Origin: Vibrionales bacterium SWAT-3 | Lineage (GTDB): Bacteria > Pseudomonadota > Gammaproteobacteria > Enterobacterales > Vibrionaceae | Assembly (NCBI GenBank): GCA_000169995.1 | Contig: AAZW01000012.1 | Location: 1 to 64,000, forward strand | Direction of reading: 5' to 3' | DNA: 64,000 nucleotides | In this document: piece by piece, positions 10,606 through 19,874 of the stretch | Layout of the letters: each line of letters opens with the position of its first letter | Numbering within the stretch: the stretch's first letter is position 1 | Program-made: the position numbers and the translations under genes | The notes under the pieces: generated by a model | What the model saw: only the letters and a program-made list of their open reading frames with translations | Database searches by the model: none | Told to the model about the DNA's origin: nothing

Positions 10606-11444
10606 CTCTAACTCTTAAAGGCAAGTACCCGTTAAAGCACTTACTGCACACTCTACAGCTGGCAAAAAGTGTCTTTTATTATCAGGCTCAAACGAGCAAG
10701 CGCCCAAATAGCTACGAACGTGAGCTGCGGTTGATAAAGTCAATTTATCATGAACATAAGGGACGATATGGCTACCGCCGTATTCACTTGGAACTAAAAA
10801 ATCGGGGGTTCGTGCTTAATCACAAAACGGTTCAAAGGCTTATGGCCCAGCTCAACCTTAAATCGACGGTCAGGATTAAAAAGTATCGTTCATACCGAGG
10901 AGAGTCTGGAACAGCTGCTCCCAACGTGCTTGAAAGAGATTTTAGTGCGACTCAACCCGATGAAAAATGGGTAACTGATGTCACGGAGTTTAAAGTCAAA
11001 GAGCAGAAAGTATACTTATCTCCCGTTGTCGACTTGTTTACTCAGGAGGTGGTTGCTTATAGAGTGGCCAAGAATGCCTGCTTGCCGCTTGTCACGGATA
11101 TGCTAACGGAGGCTATATCAACGCTTAAACCCAACTCAAAGCCAATTATACATAGCGACCAAGGTTGGCAATATCGTCATCGACAGTATCAGAAAAAGGT
11201 AGCGGAGAGTGGGTTAACGCAAAGCATGTCGAGAAAAGGTAACTGCTTGGATAATGCTGTTGCTGAAAATTTTTTTGCTTTACTCAAAACAGAGATGTAT
11301 CACAACCAAAGCTTTGAAGATGCAGATGCTCTGATAGCGCAAATCAAAGAGTATATCGAGTACTACAATACCAAACGTATAAAAGTGAAACTAAAAGGCC
11401 TGACTCCGATAGAATATCGAACTCAGGCCTTGAAAGCCGCTTAA
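10551..11444 (+). CDS. IS3-family transposase OrfB (rve integrase domain)
   Basis: The catalytic part of the transposase, made as an OrfAB fusion by -1 frameshifting, so the given start is the first codon of this frame after the upstream heptamer. An HTH_21-like segment (YGYRRIHLELKNRG) is followed by the retroviral-integrase-type core with its DDE triad: WVTDVTEF, IHSDQGWQY and the Glu in NAVAENFFALLKTE. The C-terminus reaches the usual YNTKRIKVKLKGLTPIEYR. The frame contains no stop from before the slip site to 11,444, so the transposase appears intact. Confidence 0.88.
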   Translation, partial: VGRVGAGKKPSNKEKAVIALTLKGKYPLKHLLHTLQLAKSVFYYQAQTSKRPNSYERELRLIKSIYHEHKGRYGYRRIHLELKNRGFVLNHKTVQRLMAQLNLKSTVRIKKYRSYRGESGTAAPNVLERDFSATQPDEKWVTDVTEFKVKEQKVYLSPVVDLFTQEVVAYRVAKNACLPLVTDMLTEAISTLKPNSKPIIHSDQGWQYRHRQYQKKVAESGLTQSMSRKGNCLDNAVAENFFALLKTEMYHNQSFEDADALIAQIKEYIEYYNTKRIKVKLKGLTPIEYRTQALKAA

Positions 11445-11522
11445 CAGAAATGTCCAACTTTACGGGGTCACTTCATAATCGCAGGCTTTTTCTTGTCTGA
11501 ATATAGAAGTGTTGAGTAGAGG

Positions 11523-11873
11523 CTATTTGTCACTCCACACTGCCATCTCGTTGCCGCTTGGCTCCCGAAAGTGGAAGCGTCGACCACCAGGAAAACTGAA
11601 TATCTCGCGGTTTACTTCCCCACCAGCCTCAATCACATCACGTTCGGTCTGCTCAAGGTCTTCACTGTAGAAGACCATCAGTGCTGCACCCTTGTCTGCG
11701 TTGGAGGACAGATCCGCCAAATAGAACCCACCCATTAAGCCTTTACCTTCGAAAGCAGAATACTCAGGTCCGTAATCTTCAAATTTCCAACCAAACACTT
11801 GGCTGAAAAACGCCTTGGTCGCTGCAATATCTTTCGCGGCAAATTCGATATAGTTGATTGATCCATGTTCCAT
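11523..11873 (-). CDS. VOC/glyoxalase-fold family protein
   Basis: A small cytosolic protein of 116 residues with the vicinal-oxygen-chelate (glyoxalase/bleomycin-resistance) fold. The two beta-alpha-beta-beta-beta modules are recognisable, from INYIEFAAKDIAATKAFF at the start to FHFREPSGNEMAVW at the end. The ATG at 11,871-11,873 is preferred to a start 22 codons upstream because AAGGA lies about seven bases before it. The family includes lyases, dioxygenases and resistance proteins, and the substrate is unknown. It may be cotranscribed with helD, which lies upstream on the same strand. Confidence 0.8.
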   Translation of the reverse strand: MEHGSINYIEFAAKDIAATKAFFSQVFGWKFEDYGPEYSAFEGKGLMGGFYLADLSSNADKGAALMVFYSEDLEQTERDVIEAGGEVNREIFSFPGGRRFHFREPSGNEMAVWSDK

Positions 11874-11957
11874 ATGCTTGTCCTTCTGCTTTATGTCTGC
11901 AAATAAAATACAGGCGAATGCGACTTGAGCCCTTATCAAACCACCCTAGCGGGGCGA

Positions 11958-14033
11958 CTACTTTTTACGCACCACAGGATAGTCGGAGCCGTGTAGCTCT
12001 TGTACGAAGCCAGAACCATCGCCACTGTGCGTGATCCACACTTTCTCTTTAGCACGTGTCATCGCTACATAGAACAAGCGACGTTCTTCCGCGTATGGGA
12101 ACACGTCTGACGATTCAGTCAATGCACCATCAATATGCAGTTGCTTCTTCTTCGCTGGGAATTGTCCTTCATCCACGCAAAGGATAATAACGAAGTCTGC
12201 TTCTTTACCCTTACTGGCGTGACAAGTCATGAAGTTGATATCAATGGAGGTGAAAATCTTCTTCCAGTCTTCCAATAATTCTGGCTTGTGATAGTGGTTA
12301 CGACCAAGCAACAACACCGACTTGTTAGTTTTGCCTTTAGATTGACGGTTAAGTTGATCAAGAATCTTCTCAACTTCTTTACTTGGCGCACTGTATACCG
12401 CCTTTTGCTTCTGTTGCTTGAAGCTGTTCAGCTCTTTCGGCAACTGAATTGGGTTTTCTTGCACAAAGCGATTCGCCACAGCACCTAACTGGTTGTTGAA
12501 ACGATACGTGGTATCCAGGTGATGAATTGTCGAGCTCGCGAAACGATCTTTAAAACCTGTAGTTAAATCAACGTCTGCACCCGCAAATTGGTAGATGGAT
12601 TGCCAGTCATCACCCACGGCAAAAATAGACGCTTGGTGTTCGGCTTTAGACTGGTTACACAGCGCCTCAACCAAAGCAAGGCGATCAGGAGAGATGTCTT
12701 GATATTCGTCGATCATGATGAACTTCCAAGGCGAGATAAACTTACCTTTTTCGACGTACTGAGTTGCACGGCTGATCATAGTCGAGAAATCGATATGGTT
12801 CTCTTCTTTCAGTGCCTTTTGCCATGCCGTCACACAAGGCCAGCAAAGCGATAGTTCGCTGTTAAGACGTGTGTAATCTCGGTGGTCAATCAGCTGCTGC
12901 TGTACTTCTTTCTTGGTTAAGCCTGATGCGTTTAGCTGTTCTAGTTGCTTCTCAAGCCAGCCAATTAACTTAAGGTTTGAAACGTGGCTGCCTAGCTCGT
13001 CATCACCCGTCAGGTAAGCAATTGGCCATTTAGATAAGTGCTTCTGCCAACGTTTGAAGTTGGTCGGCGTCATCCAGTGCTTCTTCAACCAATCAATACA
13101 CCAGGCTTGGCGCTGGTTATCATCAAGTGCTAACGGAGAAATCACCACACGTTCGGTTTCAACCTCATTCAAGATCTTCAAACCCAACTGGTGGAAGGTA
13201 TTCACTTGAACCTTCTCAGCCGATAGGCCAATTTTACTGTCGAGGCGTTGCTTCATCTCTTCGGCTGCTTCACGACCAAACGCAAGCAATAAAAGCTCTT
13301 CAGCTTGCGCTTGGTGGCTTTGCAATAAGTAAGCGACACGTGCAGTCAGAACGCTGGTTTTACCGGAACCTGCACCTGCCAGAATCAGGTTATGGTCGTC
13401 ATTCATCAAAACCGCATATTGCTGTGACAGGTTCAACGGAGATGACTCACATTGAGCAAACAACACTTCCCAGTTTTTTCTCTCGGTCTCAAGCCATTGC
13501 TGGTTTCTTTCCGCTTGCTTAACCTCAGTGTCTGACAACCACGGCCGCATTCTTGCGATGCGATTTGGCATACGCTGCGCAGCTTCGTCCAGAGTCATCG
13601 TCATACTCTCTAGGCCAGAGTTAACCTTCTCAACCCAAGTGTTGACTTTAGAATGAGGAAGAAAGGCTGGAAGTTGCTCTAAGCGTAATAACTCAGCTTC
13701 CCATTGAGGTACGTGTTCGGCCAGCTGCTCACACTGTGTGTCGTGCCATTTCTGGTATGCCGCCACAGATGCACGTGCAAACTGACGACACTGGTCCCAA
13801 GGTAGACCTTGAACTAACCAACTGCGCTGCTTTCCGTCTTGTTGGTTAGCAAAAAACTGTAATGATCCCCAAAACAATCCGCGTTTGATCGCGATCTTGC
13901 CACTCCAAATAGTAAACGGGATACGTTCCTCACTGCCCACTGACGACAACAGTAGACGTGAACCGTCAAGTTCAACCTGATGGTATTCATTTTGAATAAA
14001 AAATTGTGCAGTCTTGTTAGCGCTTAGCTGCAT
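11958..14033 (-). CDS. helD: DNA helicase IV (UvrD/Rep family)
   Basis: A 691-residue superfamily 1 3'-5' DNA helicase. The N-terminal domain typical of HelD (about 190 residues) is followed by the helicase core with Walker A GAGSGKTS (Lys225), the motif II stretch MIDEYQDISP, GDDWQSIYQFAG (motif III) and the C-terminal VAMTRAKEKVWI. The length agrees with E. coli helicase IV. It is divergent from yccS, and a VOC-family gene follows it on the same strand. Confidence 0.92.
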   Translation of the reverse strand: MQLSANKTAQFFIQNEYHQVELDGSRLLLSSVGSEERIPFTIWSGKIAIKRGLFWGSLQFFANQQDGKQRSWLVQGLPWDQCRQFARASVAAYQKWHDTQCEQLAEHVPQWEAELLRLEQLPAFLPHSKVNTWVEKVNSGLESMTMTLDEAAQRMPNRIARMRPWLSDTEVKQAERNQQWLETERKNWEVLFAQCESSPLNLSQQYAVLMNDDHNLILAGAGSGKTSVLTARVAYLLQSHQAQAEELLLLAFGREAAEEMKQRLDSKIGLSAEKVQVNTFHQLGLKILNEVETERVVISPLALDDNQRQAWCIDWLKKHWMTPTNFKRWQKHLSKWPIAYLTGDDELGSHVSNLKLIGWLEKQLEQLNASGLTKKEVQQQLIDHRDYTRLNSELSLCWPCVTAWQKALKEENHIDFSTMISRATQYVEKGKFISPWKFIMIDEYQDISPDRLALVEALCNQSKAEHQASIFAVGDDWQSIYQFAGADVDLTTGFKDRFASSTIHHLDTTYRFNNQLGAVANRFVQENPIQLPKELNSFKQQKQKAVYSAPSKEVEKILDQLNRQSKGKTNKSVLLLGRNHYHKPELLEDWKKIFTSIDINFMTCHASKGKEADFVIILCVDEGQFPAKKKQLHIDGALTESSDVFPYAEERRLFYVAMTRAKEKVWITHSGDGSGFVQELHGSDYPVVRKK

Positions 14034-14204
14034 TGGAGTGTGCTCTTAATTGGGAATATTGAATTTATATCATGATGCAATGAGAATTAATAATATCTCA
14101 TATCTTATCGACGCTTTCATGACCACCTACGGACAATTATGGATAAGTATCAAATTCTTGTGCTTGATTTCTGTTAGGATTATGGTTTTTATTGCGTCAA
14201 GCGA

Positions 14205-16394
14205 GTGACTGTGGAATTTTCAGCCAAATTACGCCTCTATTGGGCAAATAAAACCATAAATTACAGCGTATTAATTCTCATCACTCTGCTCGGTGTGGTG
14301 GTGCCTGCTTGGTATTATGGACAGAACACACTCATCACCCCTCTGATTCTAGGTGTCATCGCAGCCGCACTGGCTGAAAGCGACGATAGCTTTACAGGGC
14401 GACTCAAAGCCCTGACCTTAACCTTTATCTGTTTTGCAATCGCTGCCTTTTCTATTGAACTTCTTTTCGACACGCCGTGGTTGTTCGCGTTAGGTCTATT
14501 TGCGTCAACATTCTCATTCATCATGCTGGGTGCGATTGGCCCGAAATACGCAAGCATTGCGTTTGGCTCGCTGCTAGTGGCCATTTACACCATGCTAGGT
14601 GCCCATGAGAGCGTCAACTTATGGTTCCAACCTTTATTACTCCTAACGGGCGCGGCTTGGTACTACTTCATGTCAATGATTTGGCAAATCGTGTGGCCGA
14701 TGCAACCTGTACAGCAGAACCTTGCTACGGTGTTTGACCAAATTGGTACCTACATGGAATCTAAGGCTGAGCTTTTCTACCCTGTTTCTGACCTTATTCC
14801 TCAACCACACCGCATTATTGAAGCCAAATTGAATGCGAGTACCGTGAATGCGCTCAACATGTGTAAAGCAACGCTACTTAACCGTTCTAAGCGCGGACAC
14901 ATTGATGGCCCTAGTGACCGCTTCTTAAATACTTATTTCATCGCGCAAGACATTCACGAGCGTGTAAGTTCGACCCACTACCGCTATCAAGAGCTTGCTA
15001 AGCACTTTGAACGCTCTGACGTGCTATTCCGCTTCAAATACCTACTGGAGGCACAGGCAACGGCATGTAAAGAAGTCGCGAGCTCGCTCAAGGTTGGATC
15101 TGAGTATCAACATGGTGACAAGTCTGTATTGGCACTCGATGAGCTGATGTCTTCACTTAATCATCTGCACCAGCAGAATAAGCCCGAATGGAAGCCTCTG
15201 CTGAACCAACTGGATTATCTGTTCAATAACTTAGCGACCGTTGAGAAGCAACTATCTAACATCAGTAACCCAGATGCAGAAAAGCTAGAAGAAGATGTAT
15301 TAGACGACACAAACCCACATACGTTGTCGGCAATGTGGCAGAAGATCAAAGCCAACCTTCATACTGACTCTATGCTCTTTCGCCATGCCATTCGTATGGC
15401 AATCACACTGACACTTGGCTACGGAATCATCCAAGGGTTTGAGATCGAACGCGGTTATTGGATCTTGCTAACGACACTGTTTGTTTGCCAACCAAACTAC
15501 AGTGCTACCCGCCAAAAGCTGACTGCTCGTGTTATTGGTACCGTTGCTGGCCTGTTGATCGGTGTGCCACTGTTGACCTTCTTCCCTTCTCAAGAAAGCC
15601 AGTTGGTATTCATTGTGATCAGTGGTGTGATGTTCTTTGCGTTCCGTATTAATAACTACGGCTTCGCGACAGGCTTCATCACCCTATTGGTACTGTTCTG
15701 CTTTAACCAGCTTGGTGAAGGCTACGCTGTGGTTCTGCCAAGGCTTGCAGATACCTTCATTGGCTGTGCTTTGGCGGTATTGGCAGTGGTTTATGTGTTA
15801 CCCGATTGGCAATCAAAGCGACTACACAAGGTAATGGCTGACGCGCTGGACGCCAACAAAAACTATCTAGCGCAAATCATCGGTCAGTACCGAGTCGGCA
15901 AAAAAGACACGCTGAATTACCGTATCGCTCGTCGCAGTGCTCACAATAACGATGCGAACCTGACTGTGGCGATCAGCAGTATGTTAGTCGAACCTGGGAA
16001 ATACCGTACTTCTGAAGATGAGAGTTTCCGTTTTCTAACACTCAACCACGCCCTATTAAGCTACATTTCGGCGTTAGGAGCCCATAGAACTCGTATCGAC
16101 GACGAAGCGACACACAAGCTCGTTTTAGATGCTCACCGCGTCATCCATGAGCACCTCGACGCGCTCAATGATCAGCTTTACTCTCACTGCGAACAGTGTG
16201 AAGTCAAAAATACCTACGATCCTGATTTGGATAAACGTTTGAGTGAGTGGCGAGAAGAAGATGAAAGTTCTGTCAGAATGGTTCTGCAGCAGCTGCATTT
16301 GATCTATCGAATGCTTCCAGAACTGCATACGCTAGCAACCAAATTTGCAGTTAAGGTAAAAATCGATAAAGCGTTTGAAACAGACGCCTCTTGA
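14205..16394 (+). CDS. yccS: YccS/FUSC family inner-membrane protein
   Basis: An inner-membrane protein of 729 residues that matches the YccS/YhfK layout. Two blocks of about five to six hydrophobic helices (near residues 15-165 and 395-525) are separated by a long soluble segment and followed by a soluble C-terminal domain. The FUSC-type signature is seen in ERGYWILLTTLFVCQPNYSA, followed by an Arg/Lys pair. The family is related to aromatic-acid exporters, but the substrate is unknown. The start is a GTG at 14,205 or the GTG two codons later, and neither has a strong ribosome site. Confidence 0.82.
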   Translation: MTVEFSAKLRLYWANKTINYSVLILITLLGVVVPAWYYGQNTLITPLILGVIAAALAESDDSFTGRLKALTLTFICFAIAAFSIELLFDTPWLFALGLFASTFSFIMLGAIGPKYASIAFGSLLVAIYTMLGAHESVNLWFQPLLLLTGAAWYYFMSMIWQIVWPMQPVQQNLATVFDQIGTYMESKAELFYPVSDLIPQPHRIIEAKLNASTVNALNMCKATLLNRSKRGHIDGPSDRFLNTYFIAQDIHERVSSTHYRYQELAKHFERSDVLFRFKYLLEAQATACKEVASSLKVGSEYQHGDKSVLALDELMSSLNHLHQQNKPEWKPLLNQLDYLFNNLATVEKQLSNISNPDAEKLEEDVLDDTNPHTLSAMWQKIKANLHTDSMLFRHAIRMAITLTLGYGIIQGFEIERGYWILLTTLFVCQPNYSATRQKLTARVIGTVAGLLIGVPLLTFFPSQESQLVFIVISGVMFFAFRINNYGFATGFITLLVLFCFNQLGEGYAVVLPRLADTFIGCALAVLAVVYVLPDWQSKRLHKVMADALDANKNYLAQIIGQYRVGKKDTLNYRIARRSAHNNDANLTVAISSMLVEPGKYRTSEDESFRFLTLNHALLSYISALGAHRTRIDDEATHKLVLDAHRVIHEHLDALNDQLYSHCEQCEVKNTYDPDLDKRLSEWREEDESSVRMVLQQLHLIYRMLPELHTLATKFAVKVKIDKAFETDAS

Positions 16395-16750
16395 CCGAAA
16401 CACAAAATACCGTAAAAACAAAAAGATAGCGACAATCGTTTATCTTTTGATCATTTGTTAAATTTATAGATTGCTCTACCAATACCTATAATTAGGTAGA
16501 GCAACTCCTCACCTAGCCTTACTGCATAAGGGATGAGTCGATTTTTACATTGTCATGACTTTCTGACTTTGATTGACCAAGCCTTAACTTTGCTTAACAT
16601 TCCTCGGACAAAAAGCGACCACAGAAATTTATAGTTGTCTTAGTTCTAGGAAACGACAAAATAAGTTTAATATTCTCTTAATCTTGTTTGATTTCTGGTT
16701 ACGGTAGTCTATGCTCATTAGAGCATATGGAATTGCAGCAAGGTCACATT
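16395..16750. other. Intergenic stretch with one stem-loop
   Basis: There is no gene in these 356 bases. A perfect 10-bp inverted repeat, TTGCTCTACC (16,471-16,480) with GGTAGAGCAA (16,495-16,504), surrounds an AT-rich loop. It lacks a following T-run, so it is either a weak transcription end for yccS or a binding site. A promoter for the next small gene must lie in the remaining AT-rich sequence but is not distinct. Confidence 0.5.
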
Positions 16751-16912
16751 ATGAATACTCAACAGTTTGAAGCATTTAAACAGCAGATCCAACTTCTTAG
16801 CCCGGAGCAACTGAAAGCGTTGCAAGGCGAGATCGACGGTAACCTGGAAACAGATAAAGCAGCTCTGCTTACTGATGAAGAGCTAAACGCATTGAACGAT
16901 CTGTTCAGTTAA
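16751..16912 (+). CDS. Small conserved-looking protein, unknown function
   Basis: A 53-residue acidic protein that starts at an ATG preceded by AAGG. It appears all-helical (QQFEAFKQQIQLLSPEQLKA) with no membrane segment or signal peptide. The helix-forming heptads and the normal ribosome site argue that it is real. It stands alone between yccS and another small gene. No function is recognised. Confidence 0.55.
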   Translation: MNTQQFEAFKQQIQLLSPEQLKALQGEIDGNLETDKAALLTDEELNALNDLFS

Positions 16913-17034
16913 TAGACAGACCTCACTATTTTAGCTTAAGTTTATCCTTTTATTTGTAGATCTCACCTGCTCACCATTGCGCTTAAAATATCGCCCACCT
17001 AGACTCTTCCTATACGTCAATTAAAGGTCCTGCT

Positions 17035-17370
17035 ATGTCGATATCTGGTATTCAATCTGGTTACGCCATTATTCAGCAGTCTGCCAACATGGCTGAAGAA
17101 GCGGCGATCGAACTCAACCAAGCCTCAAAACATAATCAAGTCTCTGAACATGTGTCCGAATCTGACGATGATGTAATCGAAGACAGCGATTTCAGCTTTA
17201 ATCAAATTAAACCTGAGCAATCACTTTCATTTAAAGAACCAGAACCTACTGCTTCTTCAAGCGATGCGTTGGTCAAATTAACGCAGAGTGCTAGCTATAA
17301 CCGTGTCGGTGCTAGCGTTGTGGAGCGTCAAAACGAAGCCATTGGCAGCCTACTCGATATCCATATCTAG
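17035..17370 (+). CDS. Small acidic protein, unknown function
   Basis: A 111-residue cytosolic protein preceded by AAAGG. The N-terminus (SISGIQSGYAIIQQSANMAEEA) resembles the heptad-rich ends of flagellar-axial-type proteins. The middle is very acidic and disordered in appearance (SESDDDVIEDSD), and the C-terminus is again helical. The codon use is normal for the region. The flagellar resemblance is only superficial and gives no secure function. Confidence 0.55.
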   Translation: MSISGIQSGYAIIQQSANMAEEAAIELNQASKHNQVSEHVSESDDDVIEDSDFSFNQIKPEQSLSFKEPEPTASSSDALVKLTQSASYNRVGASVVERQNEAIGSLLDIHI

Positions 17371-17578
17371 GCCGTGCTGATCTGTTGAACTTATCTATAA
17401 TCAATATTAGCGTCCGGTTCCTGTAGTCTGAATCCCTTTGGTTCAAGCACTTTTAATACTTTTTGACGTAATAAGCACACAAACTGTAACTCATTATATC
17501 TGGCGCTTGTTTCTGGTTTATTACTCGGTAGAATCAGCGCAAACCATTTTGCTGCACAAACTTTACTTCATACTATTT

Positions 17579-18841
17579 ATGCCAAAACTAAATCTGCATC
17601 GCCGTGACTATGTTTCTATTTTAGGGGGCGATATCTCCGCAGACGAATTAGAAAATAAACTCCAACCTAATTTTGAAAAGCCAGCAAACAAGCTGACACC
17701 TAGCCCTTACCTGACAGAAAAGAATGTGACACGTCGTTGGACTGCTCTCGATAATGAAGAATCACAAAAAGAGCTACTCGACCCTCATACCGAAAGTCAG
17801 ATGCAAGCCTATGAGAAAAACATCGAGCACTTCGTTGGCACTGTTAAGGTACCTGTCGGTATTTCTGGTCCATTGCGCGTCAACGGCTTGTTTGCCCAAG
17901 GTGATTACCTAGTTCCACTGGCAACAACCGAAGCAGCACTTGTCGCGTCTTACAACCGTGGTTCTAAACTCATTAGTGCCTGTGGCGGCGCGAGTGCAAT
18001 GTTGTTGAATGAAGGTGTTACGCGCACCCCAGGGTTTGCGTTTCAAGGCCTAGTAGAAGCAGGGCAATTTGTAGCATGGGCAGTAACCCAGTATGAGAAG
18101 TTTAAAACCTTAGCTGAATCTACCACCTCCCACGGTAAACTTACCGACATCAATATCAACATTGAAGGCAACCACGTTTACTTGGTGTTTGAGTTTCTAA
18201 CGGGAGACGCATCTGGTCAGAATATGGTGACCATCGCGACCAACGCGGTATTTGAATACATCATCGAACACGCACCAGTTAAGCCTGACCATGCCTTCCT
18301 TGATGGTAACTTGTCGGGTGATAAGAAAGCCAATACCCAAACCTTGCGCAGCGTGCGCGGCAAAAAGGTAACCGCTGAAGTTAATATCCCAGCCGAACTT
18401 GTTGCTAAGTATCTACATACCACGCCAGAGAAGATGGTTCAGTTTGGTCAAATGACCACTGTGGGCGGCGCTCTGAGCGGTACTATCGGTATCAATGCCC
18501 ATTACGCTAATGCACTGGCTGCACTTTATATTGCTTGCGGACAAGATGCAGCGTGTGTGGCAGAATCTGCCATTGGCATGACTCGCATGGAACTCAACAA
18601 AGAAGGCGGTTTATACGCAAGCGTAACGCTTCCTAACCTAATGGTGGGTACTGTTGGTGGCGGTACGAGCCTTCCAAGCCAAAAAGCGTGTCTTGATTTG
18701 CTAGGCCTGCACGGCAATGGTAAATCCCAAGCCTTAGCTGAAGTTTGTGCTGCATTGTGTTTAGCCGGTGAGCTTTCAATCGTAGGTGCATTTTGCGCAG
18801 GCCACTTTTCACGAGCTCACCATAAGTTAGCTCGTAAATAA
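17579..18841 (+). CDS. Hydroxymethylglutaryl-CoA reductase
   Basis: HMG-CoA reductase makes mevalonate from HMG-CoA with NAD(P)H. The 420 residues from the ATG at 17,579 contain the family signatures: HFVGTVKVPVGISGP, TTEAALVASYNRGSK, the DASGQNM cofactor-site stretch, SGDKKANTQTL with the catalytic Lys, GQDAAC, and a C-terminal GHFSRAHHK carrying the catalytic His. A longer frame opens at 17,438, but those extra residues look noncoding. Vibrios generally make isoprenoids by the MEP route, so the physiological role is unclear. No other mevalonate-pathway gene is adjacent. Confidence 0.9.
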   Translation: MPKLNLHRRDYVSILGGDISADELENKLQPNFEKPANKLTPSPYLTEKNVTRRWTALDNEESQKELLDPHTESQMQAYEKNIEHFVGTVKVPVGISGPLRVNGLFAQGDYLVPLATTEAALVASYNRGSKLISACGGASAMLLNEGVTRTPGFAFQGLVEAGQFVAWAVTQYEKFKTLAESTTSHGKLTDININIEGNHVYLVFEFLTGDASGQNMVTIATNAVFEYIIEHAPVKPDHAFLDGNLSGDKKANTQTLRSVRGKKVTAEVNIPAELVAKYLHTTPEKMVQFGQMTTVGGALSGTIGINAHYANALAALYIACGQDAACVAESAIGMTRMELNKEGGLYASVTLPNLMVGTVGGGTSLPSQKACLDLLGLHGNGKSQALAEVCAALCLAGELSIVGAFCAGHFSRAHHKLARK

Positions 18842-18915
18842 TCTTTATCAATTTGGCTTGTTCGGTTTTGGTATAAATTCAAAATCACAAGCCAATTTGA
18901 ATTCGTGAGTCATAC

Positions 18916-19827
18916 ATGGATTACTTACACTTATCTAGAGTGAGCCTTAAGCACCTCACTGCTCTACATATAATGCTAAATACCCATAGCGTGACTCAAA
19001 CTTCTGAGCAGCTCTGTGTCAGCCCATCAAGTGTGAGTAAGACCCTGTCTCAGCTTCGTGAGATCCTCAACGACGAGCTGTTCTACCGAGATGGCACTAA
19101 GCTCATCCCAACGCCCTTTGCTCTTCAAATCGCTCCAACGGTTCACGCGATTCTTTCAAGCATGAACGGATTGCTTCATCAGAAGAGCTTCGCTCCAGAG
19201 GAATACCAAGGCAGCTTTTCACTCTCGATGCGCGAGAGTACTTTTGAAGTATTCGCCTCTAAAATCAGCAGAATCACCACAGAGCTTGCTCCGAAAGCAA
19301 AACTTCATATCTATTCGAAACAGCAGCTTGGGTTCGATGCTTTGCTCAGCGGTAAAGTTAACTTGATCTTATTGCCTCACGATATCTCCCAACCTCCGAC
19401 AGACAACAAAGAGCTGGTGTGGGAAACGATCCTGCCGGATGAGATGGTTTGCTTGATGGGTGCTCATCACCCGCTCGCACAGCAAGAGCTGACGGTTGAG
19501 GGCTACCTAAACTACAAGCACATTGGCATCTTAGATAATGAGTTGTCGCAGCCTTACTTTGAGCAGAGTTTGGTGCAACGTCATAAGCCTAGAGAGATGG
19601 CTATTTCGGTCGCTGATTTTGGGGCGGCGGCTGTGCTTTGTCACAATACCCCTTTCCTGTTCACTTGTTCGAAACAGTGGGCTGAACATGCGAAACAAGC
19701 GCATGGATTAGTGAGTAAGCCACTTCCCTTCGATTACGGAAAAGTGGCGTACAGCTTAGTGTGGAACAAGCCAAACATGAATGATCAGGCGATCAAATGG
19801 CTGTGTGACCTGTTTTTAGAAGCCTAA
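18916..19827 (+). CDS. LysR-type transcriptional regulator
   Basis: A 303-residue LysR-family regulator. The N-terminal winged helix-turn-helix (about residues 10-70, HSVTQTSEQLCVSPSSVSKT) is followed by the two-lobed effector-binding domain. It lies 75 bases after the HMG-CoA reductase gene in the same direction and is convergent with yjjW. Because it is not divergent from a structural gene, its target cannot be inferred with confidence, though the reductase gene is one candidate. The effector is unknown. Confidence 0.85.
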   Translation: MDYLHLSRVSLKHLTALHIMLNTHSVTQTSEQLCVSPSSVSKTLSQLREILNDELFYRDGTKLIPTPFALQIAPTVHAILSSMNGLLHQKSFAPEEYQGSFSLSMRESTFEVFASKISRITTELAPKAKLHIYSKQQLGFDALLSGKVNLILLPHDISQPPTDNKELVWETILPDEMVCLMGAHHPLAQQELTVEGYLNYKHIGILDNELSQPYFEQSLVQRHKPREMAISVADFGAAAVLCHNTPFLFTCSKQWAEHAKQAHGLVSKPLPFDYGKVAYSLVWNKPNMNDQAIKWLCDLFLEA

Positions 19828-19874
19828 CTCTTTTTTTAAAAGCCTAGTTCTTTGGTCATTGATGACCGAGAATA

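Larger units (their letters stand above)
10050..11475 (+). mobile_element. IS3-family element, IS150-like
   Basis: The element is 1,426 bp long. Its ends are imperfect inverted repeats: TGAACTGACCCCCAATAG on the left and TGAAGTGACCCCGTAAAG read inward from the right, both continuing into TTGGACA. A 3-bp direct repeat, TAA, flanks it (10,047-10,049 and 11,476-11,478). It carries overlapping orfA and orfB in the typical -1 arrangement. Both reading frames are full length, so the element may be active. Confidence 0.92.

Noticed and set aside
13127-13522. 131-codon plus-strand frame within helD
   Set aside because: It is antisense to the well-supported helicase motifs and has no ribosome site or family resemblance.
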